DNA from: Bacillus pumilus
GTDB taxonomy: Bacteria; Bacillota; Bacilli; Bacillales; Bacillaceae
Assembly (NCBI RefSeq): GCF_009937765.1
Contig: NZ_CP047089.1
Coordinates: forward strand, 1,920,272-1,984,271
Length of the DNA stretch: 64,000 nucleotides
Direction: 5' to 3'
The first letter of the stretch is position 1. Each line of letters starts with the position of its first letter. Position numbers and translations under genes: made by a program. The notes beneath the pieces are model-generated. The model was not told the origin of the DNA, did not search any database, and saw nothing but the letters and a program-made list of their open reading frames with translations. Positions 47,196 through 57,504 of the stretch are shown here, piece after piece.

Positions 47196-48608
47196 TTATT
47201 TTACGATATGGATTGGGCTTCCGATTGCTACTTCAGCCGTTTCCATTGTAATTTCACCTAAAGTTGGGTGTGCGTGAATTGTCATTGCGATATCTTCAGC
47301 AGTCACTCCAGCTTCGATTGCAAGGCTAAGCTCTGAAATCATATCAGAAGCGCCAACACCTGCGATTTGTGCACCGATCACAAGACCATCCTCTTTACGA
47401 GTGATCATCTTCATGAAGCCATCAGTTGCATCAAGAGAAAGTGCACGTCCGTTTGCTGCGAATGGGAATTTCGCTGCAACGATGTCGATTCCTTCTTCTT
47501 TTGCTTCTGCTTCAGTGTATCCAACAGTTGCAAGTTCTGGCTCAGAGAATACAACAGCAGGAATACCAAGGTAATCAATTTCAGCTGGCTCTCCAGCGAT
47601 TGCTTCAGCTGCAATTTTACCTTCGTAAGAAGCTTTGTGTGCAAGTGGTGGTCCATCAACGATGTCACCAATTGCATAGATGTTAGATACGCTTGTACGG
47701 CATTGTTTGTCTGTTTTGACAACTCCGCGGTCAGTTAATTCAACACCAACTTGCTCAAGACCAAGCTCATCTGTGTTTGGACGACGACCAACAGTCACAA
47801 GTACGTAATCAGCATCAACTGTTTTTTCTTCACCTTTTACTTCGAAAGTAACAGTGACACCATCAGATTTTTCTTCAACGCCTTTTGCAAGAGCGTTTGT
47901 ATGGATTTCAACGTTTCCTTTTTTCTTCAGGTTACGTTTAACCAATGAGCTCATTTGCTTTTCGAAACCTGGAAGGATTTCGTCTCCACCTTCAAGAATG
48001 ACAACTTCTGTTCCAAAGTTTGCATAAGCAGTACCAAGCTCAGTACCGATATATCCACCACCGATTACAACTAACTTCTTAGGTACTTCTTTAAGCGCCA
48101 AAGCACCAGTTGAGTTGATCACGCGGTCTGTGTATTTAAAAGTAGGCAATTCAATTGGCCGAGATCCAGTTGCAAGAATTGCATTTTTGAAAGTGTACGT
48201 CTGTGCTGAATTTTCATCCATTACACGTACAGAGTTGCTGTCTACGAAATAAGCTTCACCTTTAACGATGTCTACTTTATTTCCTTTAAGAAGACCTTGA
48301 ACTCCACCTGTTAATTTGTTTACAACAGAAGCTTTCCACTCTTGAACTTTTGTGAAATCAACTGTTACGTTTTCAGCTTTGATACCCATGTCTTCAGAAT
48401 GCTTAGCATTTTCGAAACGATGGCCAGCATTGATTAATGCTTTTGAAGGAATACAACCAACGTTTAGACATACACCGCCAAGTGTTCCTTTTTCAACGAT
48501 TGTTACTTTTTGTCCAAGCTGTGCAGCACGAATAGCAGCTACATATCCACCAGGACCTGCACCGATGACAAGAGTATCTGTTTCGATTGGGAAATCTCCT
48601 ACTACCAT
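47196..48608 (-). CDS. pdhD: Dihydrolipoamide dehydrogenase (E3)
   Basis: FAD flavoenzyme that reoxidises dihydrolipoyl groups with NAD+, shared by pyruvate and other 2-oxo acid dehydrogenases. 470 residues. FAD loop [12 protein letters not shown] near 14-25, redox pair [12 protein letters not shown] with Cys47 and Cys52, NAD loop [12 protein letters not shown] near 182-193, and the C-terminal catalytic HAHPTLGE motif. Four bases after pdhC, so coupled. Confidence 0.97.
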   Translation of the reverse strand: MVVGDFPIETDTLVIGAGPGGYVAAIRAAQLGQKVTIVEKGTLGGVCLNVGCIPSKALINAGHRFENAKHSEDMGIKAENVTVDFTKVQEWKASVVNKLTGGVQGLLKGNKVDIVKGEAYFVDSNSVRVMDENSAQTYTFKNAILATGSRPIELPTFKYTDRVINSTGALALKEVPKKLVVIGGGYIGTELGTAYANFGTEVVILEGGDEILPGFEKQMSSLVKRNLKKKGNVEIHTNALAKGVEEKSDGVTVTFEVKGEEKTVDADYVLVTVGRRPNTDELGLEQVGVELTDRGVVKTDKQCRTSVSNIYAIGDIVDGPPLAHKASYEGKIAAEAIAGEPAEIDYLGIPAVVFSEPELATVGYTEAEAKEEGIDIVAAKFPFAANGRALSLDATDGFMKMITRKEDGLVIGAQIAGVGASDMISELSLAIEAGVTAEDIAMTIHAHPTLGEITMETAEVAIGSPIHIVK

Positions 48609-48612
48609 GACA

Positions 48613-49956
48613 TTACGCCTCCATTAAAATTAATTGTGGATCATTCAATAAACGCTTGATGTGGTTAAGGGCATTTTGCGCAGTAGCTCCGTCGATCATA
48701 CGGTGGTCAAAGCTTAGGGAAAGAGCTAAGACTGGAGCTGCAACGATTTCGCCATCACGAACAACCGCTTTTTCAGCGATACGGCCAATACCAAGGATCG
48801 CTACTTCTGGGTGGTTGATAACTGGAGTAAACCATTGTCCACCAGCAGAACCGATGTTTGTGATTGTGCAAGATGCACCTTTCATTTCAGCTGGAGCCAA
48901 TTTACCATCACGTGCTTTTGTTGCAAGCTCGTTGATTTCGTTAGATACTTCGAAAATTGCTTTGCGATCTGCATTTTTCACAACTGGAACAAGCAAGCCT
49001 TTTTCAGTATCAGCTGCAATTCCGATGTTGTAGTAATGTTTTTGAACAACTTCATCTGTTTTATCATCGATAGAAGTGTTAAGTACTGGGTACTTTTTCA
49101 AAGCAGAAGTAAGAGCTTTTACAACGTAAGGCAAGTAAGTTAACTTGATTCCTTGATCAGCTGCAACTTGTTTGAATTGTTTACGATGAGCAACAAGGTT
49201 CGTTACATCCACTTCATCCATTAATGTTACGTGAGGAGCTGTATGCTTAGAGTTCACCATTGCTTTCGCGATCGCTTTGCGGATTCCGCTCATTTTCTCG
49301 CGAGTTTCTGGGAATTCTCCTTCAAGAACTGGAGCTGCTGCTGCCGCTTTAGGAGCTGCTTCTTCTTTTGCACTTTCAGCTGCTTGAGGCGCTGCTTCTT
49401 GAGTTGCAGAACCACCATTAACGAAGCTGTCGATATCTTCTTTTAACACACGTCCGTTTTTACCAGAACCTGCAACTTTGTAAATTTCAATGCCTTTTTC
49501 GCGGGCATATTTACGTACAGATGGCATAGCGATAACGCGTTTGTTTGGATCAGCATCTACTTGCTCTTGTGCGCCTGCACCAGTTGCTGCTGCCGCTTCT
49601 TCTTGTGCTACTTCTTTCTTCTCTGGCTCGTTACCAGCTTCAGCAGTACCTTGTACCTGAGCTTCAGTTTTTGCTTCGCCTTCTTCTTCGCTGCCTTTAA
49701 ATTGAAGATTTTCGTAACCAGGTGCATCAAACGTAATGATTGTTTGTCCTACAGTTGCAACTGTTCCCTCTTCAACTTTTAATTCTAATACTTTTCCTTT
49801 AACAGGTGAAGGAATTTCTACAACTGCTTTATCGTTTTGTACCTCTGCTAAAACGTCATCTTCATTAATTTCGTCGTTTGGTTTTACAAACCACTTAACG
49901 ATCTCACCTTCGTGGATACCTTCTCCGATGTCCGGAAGTTTAAATTCAAATGCCAC
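48613..49956 (-). CDS. pdhC: Pyruvate dehydrogenase E2, dihydrolipoamide acetyltransferase
   Basis: 447 residues. N-terminal lipoyl domain with lipoyl Lys43 in [13 protein letters not shown]; an Ala/Pro/Glu-rich flexible linker; the E1/E3-binding domain ([13 protein letters not shown] near 143-155); a second Ala-rich linker; and the acetyltransferase domain ending in FDHRMIDG with catalytic His418. Forms the core of the complex. Starts 107 nt after pdhB, a wide gap that holds no gene. Confidence 0.97.
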   Translation of the reverse strand: MAFEFKLPDIGEGIHEGEIVKWFVKPNDEINEDDVLAEVQNDKAVVEIPSPVKGKVLELKVEEGTVATVGQTIITFDAPGYENLQFKGSEEEGEAKTEAQVQGTAEAGNEPEKKEVAQEEAAAATGAGAQEQVDADPNKRVIAMPSVRKYAREKGIEIYKVAGSGKNGRVLKEDIDSFVNGGSATQEAAPQAAESAKEEAAPKAAAAAPVLEGEFPETREKMSGIRKAIAKAMVNSKHTAPHVTLMDEVDVTNLVAHRKQFKQVAADQGIKLTYLPYVVKALTSALKKYPVLNTSIDDKTDEVVQKHYYNIGIAADTEKGLLVPVVKNADRKAIFEVSNEINELATKARDGKLAPAEMKGASCTITNIGSAGGQWFTPVINHPEVAILGIGRIAEKAVVRDGEIVAAPVLALSLSFDHRMIDGATAQNALNHIKRLLNDPQLILMEA

Positions 49957-50063
49957 TGTTTTTCGCCTCCTAGATTTTGTTGAATCCTTGTTGTGTATGT
50001 TTACACGGTCATGTAATTGATAAAGGGGAAGAGAAATAAATTCTTTTCCCCTCAGTCATTTAA

Positions 50064-51041
50064 TTAAAATTCAAGAACTTTCTTAGCTGTTTCAAGCACG
50101 TCTTTATGGTTTGGAAGCCATACGCTCTCAGCTTGAGAGAAAGCAAATACAGTATCAGGTGCAGCTACACGAAGTACTGGTGCTTCTAGGCTAAGGATTG
50201 CTCTGTCATTGATTTCAGCTACTACGTTTGCAGCAATACCAGCTTGTTTTTGTGCTTCTTGAACAACGATCGCACGACCTGTTTTTTCAACAGAAGCGAT
50301 AATTGTTTCAATATCAAGCGGGCTTACTGTACGAAGGTCGATTACTTCAGCAGAAACGCCTTCTTTTTCAAGTTCTTCAGCAGCTTTAAGTGATTCGTGA
50401 ACCATTGCACCGTAAGTGATGATTGAAAGGTCAGAACCTTCACGTTTCACGTCAGCTTTACCGATTTCAATTGTGTACTCTTCTTCAGGAACTTCCTGAC
50501 GGAAAGAGCGATACAGTTTCATATGCTCAAGGAATACAACCGGATCATTATCACGGATTGCAGAAATTAATAGTCCTTTTGCATCGTAAGGTGTTGAAGG
50601 AATGACCACCTTGATACCAGGCTGTTGAGCGATAAGACCTTCTAAGCTGTCAGCGTGAAGCTCAGGTGTGTGAACTCCCCCACCGAATGGAGAACGGATT
50701 GTCACTGGAGAATGCCAGCGTCCGCCAGAACGGTAACGCATACGAGCCATTTGTCCAGAAACAGAATCTAATACTTCGTAAACGAATCCGAAGAATTGAA
50801 TTTCCATTACTGGGCGGAATTCTTGTAGTCCAAGGCCAATTGCAAGACCGCCAATACCAGATTCAGCAAGTGGTGTATCGAATACACGATCCTCACCAAA
50901 CTCTTTTTGCAATCCTTCAGTCGCACGGAATACGCCGCCGTTTTTACCAACGTCTTCTCCGAAAACGAGAACGTTTTCGTCATTTTTCAGTTCTGTGCGT
51001 AACGCATCAGTGATCGCTTGAATCATTGTCATTTGCGCCAT
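50064..51041 (-). CDS. pdhB: Pyruvate dehydrogenase E1 component, beta subunit
   Basis: 325 residues. Thiamine-diphosphate-dependent E1 beta: [16 protein letters not shown] start, [16 protein letters not shown] near 26-41 and [19 protein letters not shown] near 128-146. Forms an alpha2-beta2 heterotetramer with PdhA and decarboxylates pyruvate. Three bases separate it from pdhA. Confidence 0.97.
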   Translation of the reverse strand: MAQMTMIQAITDALRTELKNDENVLVFGEDVGKNGGVFRATEGLQKEFGEDRVFDTPLAESGIGGLAIGLGLQEFRPVMEIQFFGFVYEVLDSVSGQMARMRYRSGGRWHSPVTIRSPFGGGVHTPELHADSLEGLIAQQPGIKVVIPSTPYDAKGLLISAIRDNDPVVFLEHMKLYRSFRQEVPEEEYTIEIGKADVKREGSDLSIITYGAMVHESLKAAEELEKEGVSAEVIDLRTVSPLDIETIIASVEKTGRAIVVQEAQKQAGIAANVVAEINDRAILSLEAPVLRVAAPDTVFAFSQAESVWLPNHKDVLETAKKVLEF

Positions 51042-51044
51042 GGC

Positions 51045-52184
<1,140 letters not shown>

Positions 52185-52376
52185 TTAACAGTCAATTTGT
52201 CGTGAATCCATTTATACATACAGATATAGGATAACCCAAAATACGCATATGACTCCTGTATATAATAGCCACTGGGATCGTTGTCGAAACATTGAATGAT
52301 CACTCGTTTTTGAGTTCTTCTAACTGTATTAACGATAGTTCACAAATAACTAATACAACTTCTGTTAACAAGGACT

Positions 52377-52405
52377 AGTTTACAACAAGAAAAATAGTCC
52401 GTCAA
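52377..52405 (-). promoter_or_regulatory. Putative sigma-A promoter of pdhABCD
   Basis: Minus-strand TTGACG (52400-52405), 17-nt spacer, TAAACT (52377-52382). The start would be near 52370, leaving a leader of about 210 nt that holds no gene I can support. The rest of the 52161-52553 gap shows no other clear feature. Confidence 0.55.
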
Positions 52406-52552
52406 TTGATTTAACGGCTTTATTTAAATAAATGTATTCGCTTTACTTTTTATGGTGAGCTGTATCAATCTGTTTAACAAACAACTCCATCTGTACTAGT
52501 ATAGAGTGTACTGCTGTACTACAATAGAAAATGTTTGTTTTTGTCGAAAAAT

Positions 52553-52582
52553 AAAAAAAGAGCTGTTTTTTCAGCTCTTTTT
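52553..52582 (-). terminator. Terminator overlapping the ykyA 3' end
   Basis: AAAGAGCTG / CAGCTCTTT stem with a short T loop; seven T on the minus strand. Confidence 0.85.
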
Positions 52583-53242
52583 CGACTCTTGATCTGCCGC
52601 TTTAGACAAAGCCTGTTTATGCTCATTCAATTGCTTTGTATATTGATTAAACTTTTTACCTTCTTTTCTGACTTTGCTATAAGAACGGTTCACCGTCTTC
52701 AGTTTGGATTTTAGCTCTTTATATCCTAAGTCCTTCTTCTTTAAAGATTTATATAAGTGCTGATCTTGTTTCAGCGCTTTTTGATATTCCTTGTAAAGCT
52801 GGTCATACGATGCATATCTTTTCTCAAGCGATTTGACCGTTTTATCTGCTTTTTCTTTTAAATCCGTATCTTGTATACGTTCCGCAGATTCTTTGACCGT
52901 TTTCAATTCTTTTTTCGATTCATCCATGCTGTCTTTTTCTGTTTTCAAATGTTCTTCTCTTTTCGCTGCAGATGCTAGCGCCTGATCAGAAAGGCTTGAC
53001 ACTGTTTTTGTGTGATTCTTCGTGGTTTGAATCATTTTTTTATAGAGCTGTTGCTCTTTTTTCTCATAGCTTTGCAGTGTACCTTGCTCTTTTTCAAAGG
53101 ATGCCTCTTTTTCGCTCATTTTCGTCATTGCCTCTCGCATGTCATGAAACGGGTTTTGACCTCCGCATCCCGTCAGCAATAGGGTACATATCCCCGCTAA
53201 AGCAGCACCTGCTTTCATGCTTCTTCTTATTTGTTTCATCAC
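52571..53242 (-). CDS. ykyA: Coiled-coil lipoprotein YkyA
   Basis: 223 residues. Signal with lipobox LLTGC at about 22-26; the rest is a long charged coiled coil (many Lys and Glu; repeats like LKTVKESAERIQD). It matches B. subtilis YkyA, beside pdhA, of unknown role; related to the putative cell-wall binding lipoproteins. GGGGG precedes the ATG. Confidence 0.9.
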   Translation of the reverse strand: MMKQIRRSMKAGAALAGICTLLLTGCGGQNPFHDMREAMTKMSEKEASFEKEQGTLQSYEKKEQQLYKKMIQTTKNHTKTVSSLSDQALASAAKREEHLKTEKDSMDESKKELKTVKESAERIQDTDLKEKADKTVKSLEKRYASYDQLYKEYQKALKQDQHLYKSLKKKDLGYKELKSKLKTVNRSYSKVRKEGKKFNQYTKQLNEHKQALSKAADQESKKS

Positions 53243-53449
53243 AAGGTTCCCCCTTTATATCTCCACATACCACTATAATTTTTATAGGCGTTTGTGACAA
53301 GGAAAGAGGTCATTTTGAGGAGCCGAAGAAGATTTTTTTCAAGTGATAGGCGCATGACTATACAAATAGTGCATTCATACATAGTTTATATTACACGCTT
53401 CGCCTTCACTTATGAGAGGCCGAGTGTATTTCCAAAGGAGGTCAAAAGT

Positions 53450-53662
53450 ATGTCTAATTATAGTCATGGAAGTATGTATGGTGGATACGGCGGTTACGGA
53501 TATGGATACGGTGGTGGATATGGCGGTGGCTGTTGTTACCCAAGTTATGGCGGTGGGTACGGATACGGTGGAGGACGCACATTCGCTTTAATCGTTGTCC
53601 TTTTCATCCTATTAATCATCGTTGGCGCAGCATTCTTAGGCGGCGGTGGCGGCTGCTGCTAA
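53450..53662 (+). CDS. Glycine-tyrosine-rich small membrane protein (YjcZ-like)
   Basis: 70 residues: a GGYGYG-type repeat over residues 10-42 with a CC pair, then a single membrane span ([19 protein letters not shown], about 45-63) and GGGGGCC at the end. The tail resembles the YjcZ family of small sporulation proteins; the glycine-rich head is unusual. AAAGGAGGTC precedes the ATG at 53450, so the long frame from 53294 is discarded. No B. subtilis counterpart known to me between defB and ykyA. Confidence 0.82.
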   Translation: MSNYSHGSMYGGYGGYGYGYGGGYGGGCCYPSYGGGYGYGGGRTFALIVVLFILLIIVGAAFLGGGGGCC

Positions 53663-53677
53663 TGGCTGTTTAAGCCT

Positions 53678-53708
53678 CTGACCGGTCTCACAGGACCGGT
53701 CTTCTTTA
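53678..53708 (+). terminator. Terminator of the glycine-rich gene
   Basis: GACCGGTC pairs with GACCGGTC (a palindromic repeat) around TCACAG, followed by TTCTTTATTT. Confidence 0.75.
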
Positions 53709-53774
53709 TTTCATTGCATATGTTGTGTATCATTTTATATACTTTACATACAAAGGAAATAGGAGTGAAGATTT

Positions 53775-54332
53775 GTGATTACCATGGAAGATATCGTACG
53801 GGATGGACATCCCGTCTTAAGACAAACAGCTGAAGCGGTCGAGCTCCCGCCAACAGAAGAGGAAAAACAGCAATTAGCTGATATGATTGAATTCGTCAAA
53901 AATAGTCAAGATGCTGAAATGGCTGAAAAGTATGGACTCAGACCCGGCGTTGGACTCGCTGCTCCGCAAATTAACATTAGTAAACGAATGATCGCTGTTC
54001 ACTGTGAGGATGAAGATGGAGAGGAATACAGCTATGCCCTTTTCAACCCACGCATTGTCAGTCATTCTGTCAAAAGAGCTTATTTAACGACAGGTGAAGG
54101 CTGCTTATCTGTTGATGAAGCCATTCCTGGATTTGTCCCTCGATACCAAAAAATCAGGGTGAAGGCCACAACGCTTGAAGGTGAGGACATTGATATTCGC
54201 CTAAAAGGGTTCCCAGCCATTGTGTTTCAGCATGAAATCGACCATTTAAACGGCATTATGTTTTATGATCATATTCAAAAGGATCAGCCATTCGCTGAGC
54301 CAGACAACTCTGTTGCGATCGGCAGATCATAA
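53775..54332 (+). CDS. defB: Peptide deformylase
   Basis: Removes the formyl group from N-terminal methionine of new proteins. 185 residues of the type 2 (Gram-positive) form. All three motifs are intact: GVGLAAPQ near 58-65, EGCLSV near 109-114 with the metal cysteine, and QHEIDHLNG near 153-161 with both metal histidines. Starts at GTG 53775 after GGAGTGAAG. Corresponds to B. subtilis defB (ykrB). It is the last gene with conserved synteny here. Confidence 0.95.
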   Translation: MITMEDIVRDGHPVLRQTAEAVELPPTEEEKQQLADMIEFVKNSQDAEMAEKYGLRPGVGLAAPQINISKRMIAVHCEDEDGEEYSYALFNPRIVSHSVKRAYLTTGEGCLSVDEAIPGFVPRYQKIRVKATTLEGEDIDIRLKGFPAIVFQHEIDHLNGIMFYDHIQKDQPFAEPDNSVAIGRS

Positions 54333-54338
54333 AATAAA

Positions 54339-54370
54339 AAGAAGACCCAATAACCTATGGGTCTTCTTTC
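54339..54370 (+). terminator. Terminator of defB
   Basis: AGAAGACCCA / TGGGTCTTCT stem with an 8-nt loop and a short T-run. Confidence 0.8.
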
Positions 54371-54381
54371 AGACCGTAGAC

Positions 54382-54418
54382 AAACCCCACCTTTACTTCA
54401 AGTAAAAGTGGGGTTTTC
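54382..54418. repeat. Hairpin near the end of the IS1182-type remnant
   Basis: AACCCCACCTTTACTT pairs with AAGTAAAAGTGGGGTT (one mismatch) with a tiny loop, followed by TTTT. It lies between the defB terminator and the transposase stop and probably belongs to the IS 3' end. Confidence 0.5.
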
Positions 54419-54446
54419 GCATTTTTTTGAAAAAACATCATGTGTT

Positions 54447-54860
54447 TTACGCTGGACACGGTACTTTCCATGTCCAGTTTGCTAGCTTTTTAAGGTTCAT
54501 GGCAGCGAAAGTAAGCATCGCTTGCATTGAAACTTTTTTTAGTCCACGAATTTTCGTCCAACGCATACCATGCTTTTCTTTTGCATCCGCAAAAACGCGT
54601 TCAATCGTTTCTTTCCGTTTTGCGTAGATGCTCTTATTTATTTCAGTGAGTCTCAGATTGTCTGCTTCATCTAGGTAATCCTGCCAAATATGCCGATGAA
54701 TTTGTTTGGTGTGGTTTTGACTTTGGGTACAGTTATCTAAAAACGAGCAGGACTCACATACTTCTGAATCGGATGCATATTGCTTATAGCCTTCTCTAGT
54801 CGTTGTACGATAAGAGAGAATTTGCCCGTTGGGGCAAATGTAACAATCAAAATATGCATA
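54447..54860 (-). pseudogene. IS1182-family transposase, C-terminal fragment
   Basis: Reading the minus strand gives an uninterrupted frame of about 138 codons: DCYICPNGQILSYRTTT, then CESCSFLDNC with a cysteine cluster, KETIERVFADAKEKHGMRW and GLKKVSMQAMLTFAAMNLKKL before the stop. This is the C-terminal part of an IS1182-type DDE transposase, including the catalytic glutamate region (ERVFADAKE). The N-terminal two thirds are missing, and the frame breaks off where 23S rRNA sequence begins, at about 54862. Confidence 0.88.
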
Positions 54861-54861
54861 T

Positions 54862-54936
54862 CAGGTTGATAGGTCTGAGGTGGAAGCGTGGTGACACGTG
54901 GAGCTGACAGATACTAATAGATCGAGGACTTAACCT
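54862..54936 (+). rRNA. 23S ribosomal RNA, last ~75 nt only
   Basis: GGTCTGAGGTGGAAGCGTGG and GGAGCTGACAGATACTAAT with the end ATCGAGGACTTAACC are the 3' end of Bacillus 23S rRNA. Everything 5' of this (about 2.85 kb of 23S plus 16S) is absent; the sequence before it is transposase. A typical 23S-5S spacer of about 110 nt follows. Confidence 0.85.
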
Positions 54937-55045
54937 ATATTCTATTGTGAAGTTTGAACATTGTTATCTAGTTTTGAGAGAACATTTTTTAAATATCTCT
55001 TGATTTATTTTCAATACATAGTATAATATCTTTTGTCACTAAATT

Positions 55046-55162
55046 GTCTGGTGATGATGGCGAAGAGGTCACACCCGTTCCCATACCGAACACGGAAGTT
55101 AAGCTCTTCAGCGCCGATGGTAGTTGGGGGTCTCCCCCTGTGAGAGTAGGACATCGCCAGGC
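55046..55162 (+). rRNA. rrf: 5S ribosomal RNA
   Basis: 117 nt. GAGGTCACACCCGTTCCC and CGAACACGGAAGTTAAGCTC are invariant 5S segments; the ends GTCTGGTGATG and CATCGCCAGGC pair to form helix I. Confidence 0.95.
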
Positions 55163-55171
55163 TTTCTTCAT

Positions 55172-55246
55172 TCCGCAGTAGCTCAGTGGTAGAGCTATCG
55201 GCTGTTAACCGATCGGTCGTAGGTTCGAATCCTACCTGCGGAGCCA
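55172..55246 (+). tRNA. tRNA-Asn (GTT)
   Basis: Acceptor TCCGCAG/CTGCGGA, anticodon in CTGTTAACC, T-loop GGTTCGAATCC, CCA encoded. First of a 16-tRNA array matching the trnD order. Confidence 0.95.
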
Positions 55247-55250
55247 ATTT

Positions 55251-55341
55251 GGAGAGCTGTCCGAGTGGCCGAAGGAGCACGATTGGAAATCGTGTAGGCG
55301 GTAACCCCGTCTCAAGGGTTCGAATCCCTTGCTCTCCGCCA
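55251..55341 (+). tRNA. tRNA-Ser (GGA)
   Basis: Acceptor GGAGAGC/GCTCTCC, long variable arm, anticodon in TTGGAAATC, CCA encoded. Confidence 0.95.
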
Positions 55342-55358
55342 CAATTTACATAATAGAG

Positions 55359-55433
55359 GGCCCGTTGGTCAAGCGGTTAAGACACCGCCCTTTCACGGCG
55401 GTAACACGGGTTCGAATCCCGTACGGGTCACCA
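55359..55433 (+). tRNA. tRNA-Glu (TTC)
   Basis: Acceptor GGCCCGT/ACGGGTC, anticodon in CCTTTCACGG, CCA encoded. Confidence 0.95.
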
Positions 55434-55465
55434 TTTTACAGAATATACACCAGTGTTTTTTATTT

Positions 55466-55541
55466 GGAGGATTAGCTCAGCTGGGAGAGCATCTGCCTTA
55501 CAAGCAGAGGGTCGGCGGTTCGAGCCCGTCATCCTCCACCA
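55466..55541 (+). tRNA. tRNA-Val (TAC)
   Basis: Acceptor GGAGGAT/ATCCTCC, anticodon in CCTTACAAGC, CCA encoded. Confidence 0.95.
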
Positions 55542-55556
55542 TATCTTTTATATCAT

Positions 55557-55634
<78 letters not shown>

Positions 55635-55655
55635 ATAATTTTATACAACCAAAAT

Positions 55656-55732
55656 GGTCCGGTAGTTCAGTTGGTTAGAATGCCTGCCTGTCACGCAGGA
55701 GGTCGCGGGTTCGAGTCCCGTCCGGACCGCCA
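55656..55732 (+). tRNA. tRNA-Asp (GTC)
   Basis: Acceptor GGTCCGG/CCGGACC, anticodon in CCTGTCACGC, discriminator G, CCA encoded. Confidence 0.95.
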
Positions 55733-55750
55733 TTTTTAAAAAGAATACAT

Positions 55751-55826
<76 letters not shown>

Positions 55827-55832
55827 CTATTT

Positions 55833-55905
<73 letters not shown>

Positions 55906-55920
55906 CTGTTTTTCATATGT

Positions 55921-56005
55921 GGAGGGGTAGCGAAGTGGCTAAACGCGGCGGACTGTAAATCCGCTCCCTCCGGGTTCGGCGGTTCGAATCCGCCCCCCTC
56001 CACCA
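55921..56005 (+). tRNA. tRNA-Tyr (GTA)
   Basis: Acceptor GGAGGGG/CCCCTCC, anticodon in ACTGTAAATCC, long variable arm, CCA encoded. Confidence 0.95.
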
Positions 56006-56014
56006 TTTTTTCAT

Positions 56015-56088
56015 AGGGGCATAGTTTAAAGGTAGAACAGAGGTCTCCAAAACCTCCGGTGTGGGTTCGATTCCTACTGCCCCTGCCA
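56015..56088 (+). tRNA. tRNA-Trp (CCA)
   Basis: Acceptor AGGGGCA/TGCCCCT, anticodon in TCTCCAAAACC, discriminator G, CCA encoded. Confidence 0.95.
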
Positions 56089-56117
56089 ATTTTCTTAATA
56101 TGATTCATAACATCTAT

Positions 56118-56194
56118 GGCGGTTGTGGCGAAGTGGTTAACGCACCAGATTGTGGCTCTGGCACTCGTGGGTTCGATTCCCATCAATCGCCCCA
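56118..56194 (+). tRNA. tRNA-His (GTG)
   Basis: Extra 5' G pairs with C73 as in all tRNA-His; acceptor GCGGTTG/CAATCGC; anticodon in GATTGTGGCTC; CCA encoded. Confidence 0.95.
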
Positions 56195-56203
56195 TTTTAT
56201 TAT

Positions 56204-56275
56204 TGGGCTATAGCCAAGCGGTAAGGCAACGGACTTTGACTCCGTCATGCGTTGGTTCGAATCCAGCTAGCCCAG
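56204..56275 (+). tRNA. tRNA-Gln (TTG)
   Basis: Acceptor TGGGCTA/TAGCCCA, anticodon in ACTTTGACTCC, discriminator G; CCA not encoded. Confidence 0.93.
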
Positions 56276-56282
56276 TTAATTT

Positions 56283-56357
56283 GCGGAAGTAGTTCAGTGG
56301 TAGAACACCACCTTGCCAAGGTGGGGGTCGCGGGTTCGAATCCCGTCTTCCGCTCCA
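56283..56357 (+). tRNA. tRNA-Gly (GCC)
   Basis: Acceptor GCGGAAG/CTTCCGC, anticodon in CCTTGCCAAGG, CCA encoded. Confidence 0.95.
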
Positions 56358-56362
56358 ATAAT

Positions 56363-56433
<71 letters not shown>

Positions 56434-56446
56434 TTTTGAAAAGACT

Positions 56447-56535
56447 GCCGGGGTGGTGGAATTGGCAGACACACAGGACTTAAAATCCTGCGGTAGGTGA
56501 CTACCGTGCCGGTTCAAGTCCGGCCCTCGGCACCA
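56447..56535 (+). tRNA. tRNA-Leu (TAA)
   Basis: Acceptor GCCGGGG/CCTCGGC, anticodon in GACTTAAAATCC, long variable arm, CCA encoded. Confidence 0.95.
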
Positions 56536-56571
56536 TGTTTTTAATTATAAGTTGCGCTCTTTAATGATCAT

Positions 56572-56653
56572 GCCGGTGTGGCGGAATTGGCAGACGCGCA
56601 CGACTCAAAATCGTGTTCCTCACGGAGTGCCGGTTCGACCCCGGCCACCGGTA
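56572..56653 (+). tRNA. tRNA-Leu (CAA)
   Basis: Acceptor GCCGGTG/CACCGGT, anticodon in GACTCAAAATCG, CCA not encoded. Last tRNA of the array; a diverged copy of its 3' half occurs 780 nt downstream (57400-57439). Confidence 0.93.
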
Positions 56654-56660
56654 TCTACTT
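56621..56660 (+). repeat. Direct repeat, copy A (3' end of tRNA-Leu CAA)
   Basis: The 40 bases at the 3' end of tRNA-Leu(CAA) recur at 57400-57439 with 34 identities (six substitutions, no gaps). Shared core GGAGTGCCGGTT is identical. With copy B it brackets about 740 bp containing one gene. Confidence 0.8.
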
Positions 56661-56714
56661 TTAGATATTCTTTATGATCGTCAAGTACAGAAGAATAAAG
56701 GAATATCTACGTTT

Positions 56715-56753
56715 CAAACGTCTTTCTACAAATTGTAGGAGGGCGTTTTTTTA
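56715..56753 (+). terminator. Terminator of the tRNA array
   Basis: AAACGTCTTTCTACA / TGTAGGAGGGCGTTT stem (with mismatches) followed by seven T. Confidence 0.85.
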
Positions 56754-56908
56754 TTTGTTTTTTAGCTGATTTTTCACACGAAAAAATTTCTTCAAATCGT
56801 GTTCAAAGGAAATTAACTTTTACTTTAATGATGGTTACCTTATGATTAAACTAAAGAGGCAGGATAATTGAAGAAGGATTGTATAAATTGTACATAGGTG
56901 GTGTTGTA

Positions 56909-57334
56909 ATGATTACGGTTAAAAATGCTGAAAGTTATCTTAAAGATAGCATTGGTGAAGATATCGATGATATAAAAAAGGTTTGGGAAACATTTAAAGC
57001 TTTTTCAAAGGAGACTGTTGAGGGCCAAGAAGATAAAGAAATTTTATTTCAGTGTGGTGTCTATAATTTTACAGGAGAGGAACTATTTCATTTTGACTTG
57101 GTACGTCAGTTTACAGTTTATGAAGAAGATGATTATTCACACATGGAACAACTGCACTGTGAATTTTTATTTAAACCAACAAGCGAGTTAAAAAAGTTAA
57201 AGGTGGTAGAAGAATGGTCAATGGATTATGACGATATAGATCATTTTTTTAATCATATTGAAAGTATTCATGAGTTTACAATACCTTTGAGTTTAAAGCC
57301 GATAAAATTAGACATATACCAAGAAGAACTTTAA
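56909..57334 (+). CDS. Orphan acidic protein inside the tRNA-Leu repeat pair
   Basis: 141 residues, acidic (many Asp and Glu), no signal or membrane segment; alternating helix-strand pattern, with FDLVRQFTVYEEDDY near residues 64-78 and EWSMDYDDIDHFFNHIES near 108-125. Size and charge resemble immunity proteins of polymorphic toxin systems, but I see no toxin gene and cannot name a family. ATG 56909 follows AGGTGGTG; TTG 56879 lacks a site. Its codon use is more AT-rich than the conserved genes, suggesting transfer. Confidence 0.72.
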   Translation: MITVKNAESYLKDSIGEDIDDIKKVWETFKAFSKETVEGQEDKEILFQCGVYNFTGEELFHFDLVRQFTVYEEDDYSHMEQLHCEFLFKPTSELKKLKVVEEWSMDYDDIDHFFNHIESIHEFTIPLSLKPIKLDIYQEEL

Positions 57335-57399
57335 TTCTTATTTTATTAAGAGGTGCTTTACTTTAAAAGGGGATACCGTGCCTTTTTGGAATAATTGAT

Positions 57400-57439
57400 C
57401 GCGGAGTGCCGGTTTGACCCCAGCCACCAGTATCTATTA
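57400..57439 (+). repeat. Direct repeat, copy B (degenerate tRNA-Leu 3' end)
   Basis: 34 of 40 bases match the end of tRNA-Leu(CAA) at 56621-56660. It has no 5' tRNA half and its T-arm bears substitutions (GGTTTGACCCC), so it is not a working tRNA. A terminator follows it just as after the real tRNA. Confidence 0.78.
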
Positions 57440-57471
57440 AAAGTTTCATAATCGGTTTTTACCGTCAACCT

Positions 57472-57504
57472 AACGTTCCACCCTCGTGGTGAAGCGTTTT
57501 TTTG
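57472..57504 (+). terminator. Terminator-like hairpin after repeat copy B
   Basis: AACGTTCCACC pairs with GGTGAAGCGTT (wobble and one mismatch) around CTCGT and is followed by seven T. It mirrors the terminator behind tRNA-Leu(CAA). The remaining gap to 57759 shows only an 11-base repeat (ACATTCACATC at 57649 and 57704). Confidence 0.7.
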
